Shown one piece after another: positions 8,950 through 18,046 of a stretch of DNA of 38,440 nucleotides. The position numbers and the translations under genes are program-made. Where the stretch lies: assembly GCA_001465015.1 (NCBI GenBank), contig LNEO01000176.1:1-38440 (forward strand), in the 5' to 3' direction. This DNA comes from Deltaproteobacteria bacterium Ga0077539 (GTDB lineage Bacteria; Myxococcota_A; Polyangia; Polyangiales; Ga0077539). Below the pieces are notes generated by a model, which saw nothing but the letters and a program-made list of their open reading frames with translations, did no database searches and was not told where the DNA came from. Each line of letters starts with the position of its first letter. The stretch's first letter is position 1.

Positions 8950-10281
8950 TCAGCGGTGCCGAAAGCGCCCGCGCACCCGCACGATCGTGCCCTCGCCGTC
9001 GGCCATCGCGCGCGAGATCCAGCCGGGACGAAGCTGCCCAGCGGCGAAGCGAAACAGCCAACGGGCGTCGCGCGGGCTGAGATTCACGCACCCGTGAGAG
9101 CGCGGCGTGCCGAACTGATCGTGCCAGTACACGCCGTGCAGCCCGCGGTCGTCGTCGAAGAACTGAACGTACGGCACGTCGCCGAGCCGAAAGTGATTCG
9201 GCAGGTGCGCGCTCTCGGTGTTGTCCATCGTGTGCGCGATGTATCGGCCCCAGATGCGAAACACGCCCGGCTGCGTGGGCGAGCGCTCGCCTCCGGTCGA
9301 GACCATCGTCGCGTACACGGGCTCTGCGCCCTCGTACGCGATCAGCGTCTGCGTGGCGACGTCCACGTCGATCCAGCGCTCGCGTCGCGCGAGATCGACG
9401 CGCGACGGCGGCGGTTCGGGCGCGATCCAGCGCAGGTGATCCGCGCGCGCCCAGCGATCTTGACCGATGCGCGCCATCGGTCGACGGCCGCTTCCGCGCA
9501 CCTCGAACACACGGATGGGCGAGAGGCGCAGCAGCGGCTCGCTCGGGCCCGTCTCGCTAGGGCCCGCGTACACGCGCGTCGCGCCGAGCGAGACCCACCC
9601 GAAGGGAATCCCTCGGTCCGCGCCTTCGAGCTGACGAAAAGCGCCTCCTTCGAAGGAGGTCGGGTTCGCGCGATACGCGTCGCGCCTGCGCACGAAGAAG
9701 CCGCTGCGCGTGCGCAGCACCCGCGCGTCACCGGCGCCGCTCAGCGAATCGACGGCGAATCCCCAGTTGGCCTCCCACAGCTCGAAGTCCGCAGGGCTCT
9801 CCGAGAGGCTGAGGGCGGCGGCCTCGGTCTTGTACGCGCGGACATCGTCGCGCCCGGTAAACGCGTAGGGCCACGGCAGCGCCTCTTCGGTGGCAGCGAT
9901 CGGGTTCGGCGCGCTCGGGGCGTTGGCGCTGAGCTCGCCGCGGTCGCCGCACACCCACGCGCGCTCTTCGATCTCGAGCCACTGCGAGCGACACCCGCTG
10001 CCTCGCTGCGCGCGGCGCACGGCGAACCCCGCGCGAAACTGCACATGCCCCGCGAGCGCGCCGGTGCCCATGGGCTCGACCATCACGACGGCGTTGTTGG
10101 GGTCGGTGATCACAAACGAGCGCGCGCTCGCGGGCAAAGCCCCCTCGCGAGGAACGTCCCACCGAACCGGGTCTGCCCCAGCAGTCCTGGTGATCGAGGG
10201 GGCGAGCGACAGCGCCACGATCGAAGCCGCGCCAACGAAGAGGGCGGCGAGCGAGCGGTGATGTACTGTACGAATGCTCAT
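8950..10281 (-). CDS. L,D-transpeptidase (YkuD domain), exported
   Basis: 443 aa from ATG 10281; a GTG three codons upstream is less likely. A signal peptide or anchor (LAALFVGAASIVALSLA) covers about residues 11-28. A long N-terminal region of unknown fold (about 30-270) may include SH3-like parts. The YkuD catalytic domain (about 275-420) has the hallmark SHGCVNL with catalytic Cys398 and His396, plus the upstream HGVYWHDQFGTPR segment carrying the second conserved His. Family knowledge: these periplasmic enzymes form 3-3 mDAP cross-links or attach proteins to peptidoglycan. It probably shares a transcript with the CBS-domain enzyme gene (41-nt gap), although no functional link is obvious. 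Confidence 0.92.
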   Translation of the reverse strand: MSIRTVHHRSLAALFVGAASIVALSLAPSITRTAGADPVRWDVPREGALPASARSFVITDPNNAVVMVEPMGTGALAGHVQFRAGFAVRRAQRGSGCRSQWLEIEERAWVCGDRGELSANAPSAPNPIAATEEALPWPYAFTGRDDVRAYKTEAAALSLSESPADFELWEANWGFAVDSLSGAGDARVLRTRSGFFVRRRDAYRANPTSFEGGAFRQLEGADRGIPFGWVSLGATRVYAGPSETGPSEPLLRLSPIRVFEVRGSGRRPMARIGQDRWARADHLRWIAPEPPPSRVDLARRERWIDVDVATQTLIAYEGAEPVYATMVSTGGERSPTQPGVFRIWGRYIAHTMDNTESAHLPNHFRLGDVPYVQFFDDDRGLHGVYWHDQFGTPRSHGCVNLSPRDARWLFRFAAGQLRPGWISRAMADGEGTIVRVRGRFRHR

Positions 10282-10331
10282 GTGTGCCACGAGATTACAG
10301 TGGCACCACGGGCGAAGCCCAATTTGTGACA

Positions 10332-10348
10332 GAGCGCGAAGGGCGCTC
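10332..10348 (-). terminator. Hairpin 3' of gcvH
   Basis: A perfect 6-bp inverted repeat GAGCGC/GCGCTC with a 5-nt loop begins 9 nt after the gcvH stop on the minus strand. It is followed by TGTCACAAATT rather than a clean T-run, so it is a weak terminator candidate. Confidence 0.3.
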
Positions 10349-10356
10349 GGAGTCCG

Positions 10357-10740
10357 TCAGCCCGCTTCGACGTGCGCTGTGTACGCGGCGACGTCGAGCA
10401 GATCGTCGGCTGTTCCAGAGATCTCGATCACCACCATCCAGCCCTTGTCGTAGGGGCTCTCGTTGATGAGCTCGGGGTTCGCGTCGAGGCTCTTGTTGAT
10501 CTCGACGATCGTGCCCGACAGCGGGGCGTAGAGGTCGCTCACTGCTTTGACGGACTCGACCGTGCCGAACGCCTTGCCGACTTCGAGTCGGGCGCCGACT
10601 TTGGCGTCGAGGTTGACGAGGGTGATGTCACCGAGCTGATCGACAGCGTGTTGCGTGATTCCGACCTTCACGCGGTTGCCGTCGATGCGCGCCCACTCGT
10701 GATCTTTGGTGTATTTGAGCTCTGCGGGAAAAGACGCCAT
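10357..10740 (-). CDS. gcvH: Glycine cleavage system H protein
   Basis: 127 aa, normal length. The lipoyl attachment site is Lys65 in GTVESVKAVSDLYAP, and the family blocks HEWARI, GITQHAVDQLGD and ELINESPYDKGWM are present. GcvH carries the aminomethyl group on its lipoyl arm between the P, T and L proteins of the glycine cleavage system, and in some bacteria it also donates octanoyl/lipoyl groups. I chose ATG 10740, where homology starts; ten further in-frame residues upstream are not family-like. gcvT and gcvP are not next to it, so it is a detached copy in this window. Confidence 0.96.
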   Translation of the reverse strand: MASFPAELKYTKDHEWARIDGNRVKVGITQHAVDQLGDITLVNLDAKVGARLEVGKAFGTVESVKAVSDLYAPLSGTIVEINKSLDANPELINESPYDKGWMVVIEISGTADDLLDVAAYTAHVEAG

Positions 10741-10802
10741 GGCGACGTCGGTCGTACTCCCCAGGCACACCGATGGTCAACGGTCGCAGCGCCTGCTCGC
10801 GC

Positions 10803-11075
10803 TCAGCGCGCGCCTTCGGGCGCCGCGGCGCTGGGGGCACCGCCCGCGTCGCCGTCCGTCGCCGTCCCGCTCGGGCCGCTCGGAGCCATCATCAAGAACA
10901 CGGTGACGGCGAGCGTCGCGAGGAACCCGAGCCCTACGAACGGGAGCCACAGCGGCGTGCGGATCGTGCTCTCGTCGGGATCAGCCACGTCGTGCTCGTG
11001 CTCGTCGTGAGCATCGTGAGCGTCGTCGTGTGAGTCGTGCGAATCGTGGTGTGCGTCGTGGTGTGCGTCCGCCAT
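10803..11075 (-). CDS. Small single-TM protein with His/Asp-rich N-terminus
   Basis: 90 aa. Residues 5-28 contain ten histidines interleaved with Asp/Ala/Ser (HHDAHHDSHDSHDDAH pattern). A single hydrophobic helix follows at about 43-63 (LWLPFVGLGFLATLAVTVFL), then a Gly/Ala/Ser/Pro-rich tail. With a polar acidic N-terminus and positive charge only at Arg39 before the helix, topology is unclear. The His/Asp repeat suggests transition-metal binding, but no named family fits. It lies 61 nt downstream of ppx on the same strand and 62 nt upstream of gcvH. ATG 11075 is the only start that avoids a low-quality N-terminal extension. No strong ribosome-binding site is seen. Confidence 0.65.
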   Translation of the reverse strand: MADAHHDAHHDSHDSHDDAHDAHDEHEHDVADPDESTIRTPLWLPFVGLGFLATLAVTVFLMMAPSGPSGTATDGDAGGAPSAAAPEGAR

Positions 11076-11136
11076 TGCGGCTGGGGAGATAGCGCCGTTT
11101 TCTTGTCGGACGCAAGCGATCCCCACTCGCGGGCTG

Positions 11137-12696
11137 TCAGTCCGAGCGCGCGACGCCGGGTCGGGCGGGAAAGGTGCCCACATCCTCGGCGCCCTCGACG
11201 CGGACCCTGCGCTCGAACACCTCCTCGAAGAGGTCGGCCTTTCGCGACGCGGTCCAGCGCTCGAGCGACAGGTCTCCGGCGCCGTTCGCGCGAAACACGA
11301 CCGTGTCACCGCTGATGGTGGCGACGGCAGACTCGACCTTGCGCAGGTGCTCGCGGTCGAAGCTGTCGGCGATCCGCAAGATCGCAGAGAGCTTTCGCAC
11401 CGCGGTGCGGCCGCGGCGATCGAGCTTGCGAAACCCCGGGTGGGTCAGGTCCGGAAAGGCCTTTCGATGATAGCGAGCGACGTTGGCGACGATCTCTTTG
11501 GCCTCAGGGGTCAGGCCCATGAGCTCGCTGTTGCTGACGAGGTAGTAGGTGTGCTTGTGGTGCGCCTCGTAGCCGACAAAATCGCCGATATCGTGCAAGA
11601 TAGCTGCGAGTCTGAGCCAGCTTCGCTCTTCGGACCCGAGCCCGTGCAGGGGCTGCAGCTGATCGAAGAGCGATGTGCCGAGCTCGACCACGTGCCGCGC
11701 GTGCTCTTCGTCGAAGCGGTAGCGCTGGCCGAGCGCGAACGCTTCTGCCTCGATCGCCGCGCTCTCGCCGCGCTCGTCCCACACGCGAAACGCCCGGTCG
11801 ATCAGGTCTGCGAGGATCCCGTCCTTGAGGCCGACGCCGGGCGCGACCATCTCTTTCGCGCCCACCGCGTCGGCGATCGCCGTCAGCACGTAGGCCGCAG
11901 GAACGATCACGTCCACCCGATCCCCGCGCAGGTTGTAGCGCTCTCTGCGGTCCTTGACGGGCATCACCGCGAGCACGGTCTTGAGGGCGCGCATGACCTC
12001 GACGTCGAGCGCGGGGCCGAATTCGCTCTTCGCTGGGGCGAGCTGCGCGATGGCCTCGGCGTTGCCTCCGGTGGCGACGGTGATGTCCACCCGCGCGTTC
12101 TTGAGCATGTGCGCTTCGCCGAGGAGCCGCTCGATGTACTCGCTCAAGAGCGCGGCGCGCTCCTTGGTGATGGGGGCGTCGCGCTCGAGAAACGCCTCGG
12201 CGAGCCTCACCGTCCCGAGCGGCAGCGACACGCTCTGCCGCGCGCTCTCGCCGGTCACCAGGGTGAGCTCGACGCTGCCTCCTCCGACGTCCACCAGCAG
12301 CCCGCGGCGCGAGCCGAAGTCCATCACGCGCATCACCGCTGAGCGCACGAGCCGCGCCTCTTCGACCCCCTCGATCACGTCGAGCTTGATGCCCGCTTCT
12401 CGCTCGGCGCGCTCGACGAGGACCTCGCCGTTGTTCGCGTCACGCACGGCGCTCGTCGCGACGGCGCGGTACGAGTCGACGCCCTGCGTTCGCATCGTGT
12501 CGCGAAATCCCTTGAGCGCTTCCACAGCGTCTGCGATGGCCGACGGCGCGAGCCGGCCCGTCAAGAACACGTCGCGGCCGAGCCTGACTGCGGCGCGGTC
12601 CGATTGGATCTCGCGGATGTCAGTCGCGGACGAGGCTTCGACGATGCGCAACCGCATCGCGTTCGAGCCGACGTCGATCGCAGCGTACCTGGGCAT
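11137..12696 (-). CDS. ppx: Ppx/GppA phosphatase with C-terminal HD-like domain (exopolyphosphatase/pppGpp phosphohydrolase)
   Basis: 519 aa. The N-terminal ASKHA-fold phosphatase starts IDVGSNAMRLRI (7-18) and contains the phosphate-binding block DVGGGSVELTLV and the ATGGNAEA loop. The C-terminal portion (about 310-500) is HD-like, with ILHDIGDFVGYEAHHKHTYYLVSNS carrying the HD pair and extra histidines. This is the long Ppx form known from proteobacteria, rather than the short Ppx1 form. Expected role: processive hydrolysis of polyphosphate and/or removal of the 5' gamma-phosphate of pppGpp, linking phosphate storage to the stringent response. ATG 12696 begins the conserved sequence directly. 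It lies 86 nt after the Ser/Thr kinase gene. Confidence 0.92.
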   Translation of the reverse strand: MPRYAAIDVGSNAMRLRIVEASSATDIREIQSDRAAVRLGRDVFLTGRLAPSAIADAVEALKGFRDTMRTQGVDSYRAVATSAVRDANNGEVLVERAEREAGIKLDVIEGVEEARLVRSAVMRVMDFGSRRGLLVDVGGGSVELTLVTGESARQSVSLPLGTVRLAEAFLERDAPITKERAALLSEYIERLLGEAHMLKNARVDITVATGGNAEAIAQLAPAKSEFGPALDVEVMRALKTVLAVMPVKDRRERYNLRGDRVDVIVPAAYVLTAIADAVGAKEMVAPGVGLKDGILADLIDRAFRVWDERGESAAIEAEAFALGQRYRFDEEHARHVVELGTSLFDQLQPLHGLGSEERSWLRLAAILHDIGDFVGYEAHHKHTYYLVSNSELMGLTPEAKEIVANVARYHRKAFPDLTHPGFRKLDRRGRTAVRKLSAILRIADSFDREHLRKVESAVATISGDTVVFRANGAGDLSLERWTASRKADLFEEVFERRVRVEGAEDVGTFPARPGVARSD

Positions 12697-12782
12697 GGAC
12701 AGGAGCTTTACCCGAACGGTCCCCTCGTGTGGGAATTCTGTTTCAGTCCTCCTTTTCCGTCACACGGTCGTCACAGCGACGG

Positions 12783-15107
12783 TCATCGGAGCTCGACCGA
12801 GAGCCGGGTCACCTCGTTGGCGCGCACGTGAACGGAGCGCGCGATGCGGAAGCCCGAGGGAGGGTGCACGAGGACGATCCGGTGTGTCCCCGCGGAGATT
12901 CTTCGGTAAACGGGCGTGAGCCCCTCGCGAACGCCGTCGATTTGGATCTCGCCCCATGGCGAGGCTTGAATCGCGAGCGTTCCTGCTCCGCGCGAGGTGG
13001 GCTGGGGGGACACGGGCGCCGGACGCGCCGCGCGCACTCGACGCGCCTGGCGGCGGGGAGACGCGATCACCGGCGACGGTGCGGCGGGCGTAGGGCGCGC
13101 CTGCGTCGAATCTTCGACAGCGGCCTCCGTCCTCGCGGGTTGCGGCGTGCTCGTCGCCGCTGCTGGTGCGGGCGTCGTGGGCGTCGTGGGCGTCGTCGAT
13201 CGCTCGAGGGGTTCGGGCGATGGCTGCAAGGCGCGGGCAGCGCTCGAAGAGGCCGCAGCCTCGACGGCAGGCGCGGGCAAGACGGTCGCGGTCGATCCGC
13301 GCGCGGCGCCCCGAAGCAGCGCGAGCACGAGCGTGGCGACGAGCACGAGCGCCACGATCGCCGCCACGAGCGCGAGCGATGGTCGCTGCGCGCGCGGCCG
13401 CGCCGATGCGCCCATAGAATCAAGCTGCGTCGATCCCGCCTCAGCTTTCTCTGTCGCGCTCGGGGGCGTATCCGTCGCGCCGATCGGCGCGGGCGCGTCG
13501 AGCGCGGGCCTCATCGACGTTCGCGTGACGGCGTCTTGCGGTCGAACCGCGGCTTCTGCCGCGCTGATCGTCGCGGACGAGCGATCGGCGCGCGCGACTT
13601 CCTTCCGCAGAATTTCCGTCGATTCGCGGGCGACTGGGGCGCGGTCCTCGGTGCGGGGCGCGTCGGCGACGGCGATGAGCGCGCTCACCGAGGTCTTCTC
13701 TTCGATCGCTGGCGGTGGCGTTGGCGCAGAAGCCACCGAAGAGAGCTCGGCGTCCGGGCCCTGCTCGATCGCTGGCGAGCTGCTCTCGTGCGGCGCGTCG
13801 TCGAGCGCAGGCGAGCGGAGCTGCGTCGCGGCGGACGGCGCGTGCGTCGACGGCGCGCTCTCGGGAGCGGGCCGCGAGAGCCTCGGCGGAGGCGGCGAGG
13901 GTGCGTGGATCGACGGCGCGGGGATCGACGGCGGCGGCGCTCCGGCAAGCGCGCCCATGGGAAACGGCGGCAGCGCACCGGGCAGCGCGCCGATCGGCGC
14001 TCGCACGGCGGACACCGAGGTCCCTGTCGACGGAAAGAAATAATGCGCCACGATCGCCGCGAGCGTTCGACCCGCGGAGGGGCTCACCAACGGATCGATC
14101 TCGGCGAGCGCCCGGGCGGCGGAGTCGAAGCGACGCTCGCGGTCGACCTCGAGCAGCCCGTCGATCACGCGCTCGAGCTGCGCGGGGACGTCGGGTCGCA
14201 GCTTCGAGAGCCGCTCGCGGCGACCCTTGAGCAGATTGGTGACGACCTCGGGCTCGTTCTTTCCGACGAAGGGCCGCTGGTTGGCGAGCAGCTCGAAGGC
14301 GCTCACGCCGACAGCGAACAGGTCCGCGCGGCCGTCGAGCGCGTGCGCCCGCGCCTGCTCGGGGGCCATGTACGCGAGCTTGCCCTTCACGACGTGCGCG
14401 GAGGTCTGATGAATTCGTGTGCGTGCGCGGGCGATGCCGAAGTCCGTGAGCTTGATCTCTCCCGCCGTCGAGACGAGCACGTTGTGCGGCGAGACGTCCC
14501 TGTGCACGACGTTGAGGGGGCCGCCGTCGGGGGCCTTCTTTCGATGGGCGTAGTCGAGCGCCGAGAGCACCTCTCGCACGATGAACGCCGCGACCTCCCA
14601 CGGAAGCGAGCGCCGATCCGCGGTCAGCGCTTGCAACAAGCGCGCGGCGTCGACGCCCTGAATGAACTCCATCGCGAGGAAGTACCGCCCGTCGACCTCG
14701 CCGAAGTCATCGATCGCGACAATGTTGCTGTGCCTCAGCTGCGCTCCGGTGTTGGCCTCGTCGATGAACATCTCGACGAACGCGCGGTCCTGACAGAAGT
14801 TCGGCAGGATTCGCTTGATGACCACGGTGCGAGAGAAGCCCGCGGCTCCGACGCGACGGGCGCGAAACACCTCCGCCATTCCGCCGACGGCGAGGCGCTC
14901 TTCGAGCACGTAGTTGCCGAAGCGCTGCGACGCGTCCTGGCTCATCGATGACGCAGAGGACGGTAGCCGATGCAGCTTGACGACGGGAGCCTGCTCCGCG
15001 GGTCTCGGTCGTTGCGCTGTGTCGCTCGTGGCGTCGGTGTTGGTCGTGGCAGCGGTGAGGTCCGCGGAGCTGTGCGATGAGTGCTTCGAGACAGGCAGCG
15101 TCGACAT
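12783..15107 (-). CDS. Membrane Ser/Thr protein kinase with extracytoplasmic PEGA domain
   Basis: 774 aa from ATG 15107, which is preceded by GGAGAG; an upstream in-frame TTG is rejected. The Hanks-type kinase domain spans about 66-330: glycine loop AVGGMAEVF (73-81), catalytic Lys98 in VIKR, HRD 202-204 in HRDVSPHNVL, and DFG from Asp222 in TDFGIAR. The activation segment ends YMAPEQ. A Pro/Ala/Ser-rich linker of about 240 residues leads to one transmembrane helix (577-599), another low-complexity stretch, and a C-terminal PEGA domain (about 708-774: SPWGEIQIDG, GTHRIVLVHP). Family knowledge: such kinases are greatly expanded in myxobacteria, with the outer PEGA region a possible ligand or wall sensor. 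The catalytic residues are intact. Confidence 0.93.
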   Translation of the reverse strand: MSTLPVSKHSSHSSADLTAATTNTDATSDTAQRPRPAEQAPVVKLHRLPSSASSMSQDASQRFGNYVLEERLAVGGMAEVFRARRVGAAGFSRTVVIKRILPNFCQDRAFVEMFIDEANTGAQLRHSNIVAIDDFGEVDGRYFLAMEFIQGVDAARLLQALTADRRSLPWEVAAFIVREVLSALDYAHRKKAPDGGPLNVVHRDVSPHNVLVSTAGEIKLTDFGIARARTRIHQTSAHVVKGKLAYMAPEQARAHALDGRADLFAVGVSAFELLANQRPFVGKNEPEVVTNLLKGRRERLSKLRPDVPAQLERVIDGLLEVDRERRFDSAARALAEIDPLVSPSAGRTLAAIVAHYFFPSTGTSVSAVRAPIGALPGALPPFPMGALAGAPPPSIPAPSIHAPSPPPPRLSRPAPESAPSTHAPSAATQLRSPALDDAPHESSSPAIEQGPDAELSSVASAPTPPPAIEEKTSVSALIAVADAPRTEDRAPVARESTEILRKEVARADRSSATISAAEAAVRPQDAVTRTSMRPALDAPAPIGATDTPPSATEKAEAGSTQLDSMGASARPRAQRPSLALVAAIVALVLVATLVLALLRGAARGSTATVLPAPAVEAAASSSAARALQPSPEPLERSTTPTTPTTPAPAAATSTPQPARTEAAVEDSTQARPTPAAPSPVIASPRRQARRVRAARPAPVSPQPTSRGAGTLAIQASPWGEIQIDGVREGLTPVYRRISAGTHRIVLVHPPSGFRIARSVHVRANEVTRLSVELR

Positions 15108-15259
15108 GGGGGCTCTCCGCGCGCTGGCCAACTCGGAGGGGGCAACGGGACCAGCGGGCGGCGCGCTTCATCCGGGAGGGCTCTTTCGAGTTGTGTCCGG
15201 GGCGCGCGAAATCGTCGGGGCGTGTCTTCTCTCCGACCGACAGCTGCGCTCTGGCAGCT

Positions 15260-16072
15260 TTAGCGGGCGGCGCCGTCGGGGCGAGCTGGGTCGATCGGCG
15301 CGGGCGGCGTCGCGGTCTGACGCGCGGGAGGCATGGGCACGAGGGTCTGCGTCACGTTGGTCGGCCACGGAACCTCGAGCGACGCGAGCGCGTCGGGCCC
15401 GTACATCGCGTGATCCATCCGCGTGGCGTGGCGCATCAGCAGGGCGAGCAGGACCGCGCCGCCGCCGAGGACCGCGAGAGACTGGGCTTCCCAATGCGTT
15501 CCGCGGTGAAAGATGGCCCAGTCGTAGAGGCCGTGGATGGACACGGCCGACGCGAGCCCCGCGGCCAATACCGCGAGCTGGCTCTCGCGGCGCACGAACT
15601 GAGAGCGACCCACGAAATAGCCCATCGTCCCGCTCGAGACCGCGTGCACGGGCACCGATGTGATCGAGCGGAGCACCGCGGTTTGCGGGTCGCTCCAGGC
15701 GAAGACCGCGTTTTCGATGAGTCCGAACCCGAGCGAGGCGGCCACGCAGTAGACGACGCCGTCCATCACGTCGAGAACGCCCGCCCGCCTGCGCGCATAC
15801 CCGAGGACGACCGCGAGCTTGAGCGACTCTTCGACGAGCGCCGCTACCACGAACGCGTCGAGAAATCGCCCGCCGATCAGCCGCGCATCCCCGAGCGCCT
15901 CGCGCGCCCCGAGCTCGATGAACACCGCGGGCACGCACACGAGCGCCCCGAGACCCAGCGTCGTGTACGTGACCCTGCGCGGCGTCGGGCGGGTCGCGTC
16001 GAGCCGGCGCACGCCGGTCAGGATCGCGATCACCGCAATAACGCTCGCCGCGAGTCCGAGCAGCACGTTCAT
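15260..16072 (-). CDS. PrsW-type glutamic intramembrane protease
   Basis: 270 aa with about seven hydrophobic segments. The family motifs are all present in order: EExxK (VEESLKL), FxxxE (FGLIENAVFAW) and HxxxD (HGLYDW), with an extra HAVSSGTMGYFVG block between the last two. Family knowledge: PrsW cleaves membrane-bound anti-sigma factors or other single-TM substrates within the membrane. The tail after the last helix (about 225-270) is Pro/Ala-rich and cytosolic or periplasmic. ATG 16072 starts directly with a membrane helix; upstream in-frame sequence is the shadow of the Gln-rich neighbour. The PEGA kinase follows after 152 nt, in which I see nothing beyond a likely leader. Confidence 0.85.
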   Translation of the reverse strand: MNVLLGLAASVIAVIAILTGVRRLDATRPTPRRVTYTTLGLGALVCVPAVFIELGAREALGDARLIGGRFLDAFVVAALVEESLKLAVVLGYARRRAGVLDVMDGVVYCVAASLGFGLIENAVFAWSDPQTAVLRSITSVPVHAVSSGTMGYFVGRSQFVRRESQLAVLAAGLASAVSIHGLYDWAIFHRGTHWEAQSLAVLGGGAVLLALLMRHATRMDHAMYGPDALASLEVPWPTNVTQTLVPMPPARQTATPPAPIDPARPDGAAR

Positions 16073-16124
16073 CGAAGCAGTCTCTTTGACCAGCGTACCG
16101 CGGCGGCTGCGCTCGCGCGAGTTG

Positions 16125-18005
16125 TCAGCGCTGCGGCAGAGTGATGCTCGGCGGCTCGGGGAGGTTGTTGGGATCGAGCTGCTGGCGCTGGCTGTTTTGC
16201 TGCATTTGTCGTAGCTGCTGCATCTGCTGCTGCTGCTGTTGCTGCGCGCGCTGCATCGCCTCCATCTGCTGCTGCATCGCCTGGAGGCGCTGCTGCTCGA
16301 TGACCGCGTACAGCCTGCGCAGCCCGGTGGCGACCGCCGTCGGGCCGTCGGCGCGCAGCGTGAGCGTCGCGCCTTCGCCCTGGCGAGCGACCGAGACCGA
16401 GAAATCGACGCCTTCGTTGGACCCTTCGGGCAGTCCGGTGATCGCCTGTCCATAGAAGAACGGGCCGAACGACGCCATGCTGATGCGTCCCGCCATGACC
16501 GAGTTGGCCGGGACCGTCGCCGACAAGTGCTGCGCGCCCTGCGCGGTCCACGCGCGGTAGCGCGCGACGGGGTCTCGCGCTTGCACGACGGTGAGCCGAT
16601 CGCCCTGACCGACGAGCAAGAGCGAGCGGTTGAGCTCTTCGCGTTGCTCGGGGGTGACTCGGGCTCCGGGCGGGATGCGGACGTTCTGGCCGATGCGGAC
16701 GGCGTGGCCGGTGATCCCGGGGGTGGGCATCACGATGGCCTGGTCGCGGAGGTTCATCCCTGGCCCGATGGGACGCGAGGGGATCGACTGCACCGCGATG
16801 CGAAAGTCATCGACGAAACGCTCGGCGTCCGCGCGTTGAACGACGCGGATCATCGTGTGTCCCTCGTCGGGCGTGTACGCGTCCACGCGCTGCCCTGGCG
16901 GGGTGACGTTGGTGACCTGATCGAGCAGCATCTTGACCCGAGCGAACTCGGGGCCCGCTTGCGCGCGGATCATCACGTCTTCGCTGGGCGCGCCGAGGGC
17001 GCTGGTGATCTTGGCCGAGTCGAAGCCGGCGACCATCCACGCCTGGGCGCTCGACGGCAGCGAGGTGAGCAGCTCGGACGGGGCCTGGCGTCCCGCGGCG
17101 GCGTCGAGGAGAAACCGCACTTGATCGCTGCTGGCGCGGGCCACCGTCGCGGTGAGCGAGAGGTGCATCGCGGTCTCGTCCTGCGTGAGCGCGCCGCGGA
17201 CGGAGTCGATGTCCGTCGCGATCGCGGTCGTGAGGGCGGCTTGTCGACGGAGCTGCTCGAACGCCTGGCGACGGAGCTGCTCTTCGGGCGTTCGGCCTCC
17301 TTGCGGCGGCGCCTGGCGGTCGATCTCGGCGAGCTGGCGGCGCGTGATGCGGCCGAGGATTCCTGCGCGGACGTCGGCGTCGAGGATGGCCTGGTTTTCT
17401 GGCGCGGACGTCCCGACGTGCATCAGGTAGCCGGCGACGCGGGGAAGGAGCTCTCTCGGGCCGCACAAGAGCGACCAGCCGACGGGCTGTCGTCGGGCGA
17501 CCCAGCACTGGTGCTCGTCGTTTGCGCCCGCGTCCGGGGAGGTGGGCTTGAACACGCCCGGCGCCGCGCTGGTCCATCCGCGCCCCTCGCGGGCGTCGAC
17601 GGTCACGCTCGCCCCGGGCTTGAGCGGCCACGCCGCGAGAAACGTCGGGGTGGCGCCCTCGTCGCGCTCGGTGAGCACGGCGACGACGGCGAACGGCGAG
17701 TCGAGGTCGATGCGCGATGCGTTGGCGCCGACGCCGCGGGTGAGCTGCGGAACGCCTTGCGTCACGACCTCTTCCGGCTCGGGCCCAGGAAAGAGCATCG
17801 GCGTCGCGCGACGGAGCATGGTCCCGCGGATCGTCGCGAGGAGGTTTTCCGGCGGCGCGGTGCTGAGCGCGTCGGCGGCGGTGGCGCGAATGGCGCTGCC
17901 GTCTCCCTGCGTCGTCGCGTCGGGTGGAGGGGTCTGCGGCTTGCGAGGACAACCTGCGAGCGCGAGGGCGGACAGAAGCAGCGTCGACGAACGGGGAGCG
18001 GCCAC
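16125..18005 (-). CDS. Lipoprotein of unknown function with glutamine-rich C-terminal tail
   Basis: 626 aa from GTG 18005. The signal peptide ends in a good lipobox (LALAGC, Cys19), so it is an exported lipoprotein. The mature region has a Pro/Thr linker, then a large alpha/beta body without recognised motifs (WPLKPGASVTVDAREGRGW, LLCGPRELLPRVAGYL, SSAQAWMVAGFDSAKI, FGPFFYGQAITGLPEG). Its two-fold feel suggests repeated domains. The last 70 residues are Gln-rich (Q and M runs, encoded by CAG/CTG-type triplet repeats around 16205-16300), followed by a short Pro tail. It sits 41 nt after the deacetylase-like gene and 52 nt before the PrsW-like gene, so the three probably form an operon. I do not recognise the family. 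Confidence 0.8.
   Translation of the reverse strand: MAAPRSSTLLLSALALAGCPRKPQTPPPDATTQGDGSAIRATAADALSTAPPENLLATIRGTMLRRATPMLFPGPEPEEVVTQGVPQLTRGVGANASRIDLDSPFAVVAVLTERDEGATPTFLAAWPLKPGASVTVDAREGRGWTSAAPGVFKPTSPDAGANDEHQCWVARRQPVGWSLLCGPRELLPRVAGYLMHVGTSAPENQAILDADVRAGILGRITRRQLAEIDRQAPPQGGRTPEEQLRRQAFEQLRRQAALTTAIATDIDSVRGALTQDETAMHLSLTATVARASSDQVRFLLDAAAGRQAPSELLTSLPSSAQAWMVAGFDSAKITSALGAPSEDVMIRAQAGPEFARVKMLLDQVTNVTPPGQRVDAYTPDEGHTMIRVVQRADAERFVDDFRIAVQSIPSRPIGPGMNLRDQAIVMPTPGITGHAVRIGQNVRIPPGARVTPEQREELNRSLLLVGQGDRLTVVQARDPVARYRAWTAQGAQHLSATVPANSVMAGRISMASFGPFFYGQAITGLPEGSNEGVDFSVSVARQGEGATLTLRADGPTAVATGLRRLYAVIEQQRLQAMQQQMEAMQRAQQQQQQQMQQLRQMQQNSQRQQLDPNNLPEPPSITLPQR
16205..16300. repeat. 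CTG/CAG triplet-rich tract encoding a poly-Gln-like tail
   Basis: Plus strand shows repeated CTGCTG units with CTGCTGCTGCTGTTGCTG near 16225-16242 and further CTG pairs to about 16300. On the coding (minus) strand these are CAG/CAA codons. The tract encodes the QQQQQQ and MQQQMEAMQ parts of the lipoprotein tail. Such tracts can expand or contract by slippage. Confidence 0.7.
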
Positions 18006-18046
18006 GGTGTGCTCTCGAAGAAGTGAGTGAGAAACCAATGGAAGAT

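Noticed and set aside
8909..9091. N-terminal extension of the CBS-domain enzyme to an upstream start
   Set aside because: The extra 61 residues are the reverse complement region of the L,D-transpeptidase 3' end and show no family similarity; GTG 8908 matches where homology begins.
12729..14951. Long plus-strand open frame opposite the Ser/Thr kinase
   Set aside because: It is an Arg/Gly-rich shadow; the minus frame carries a complete kinase and PEGA domain.
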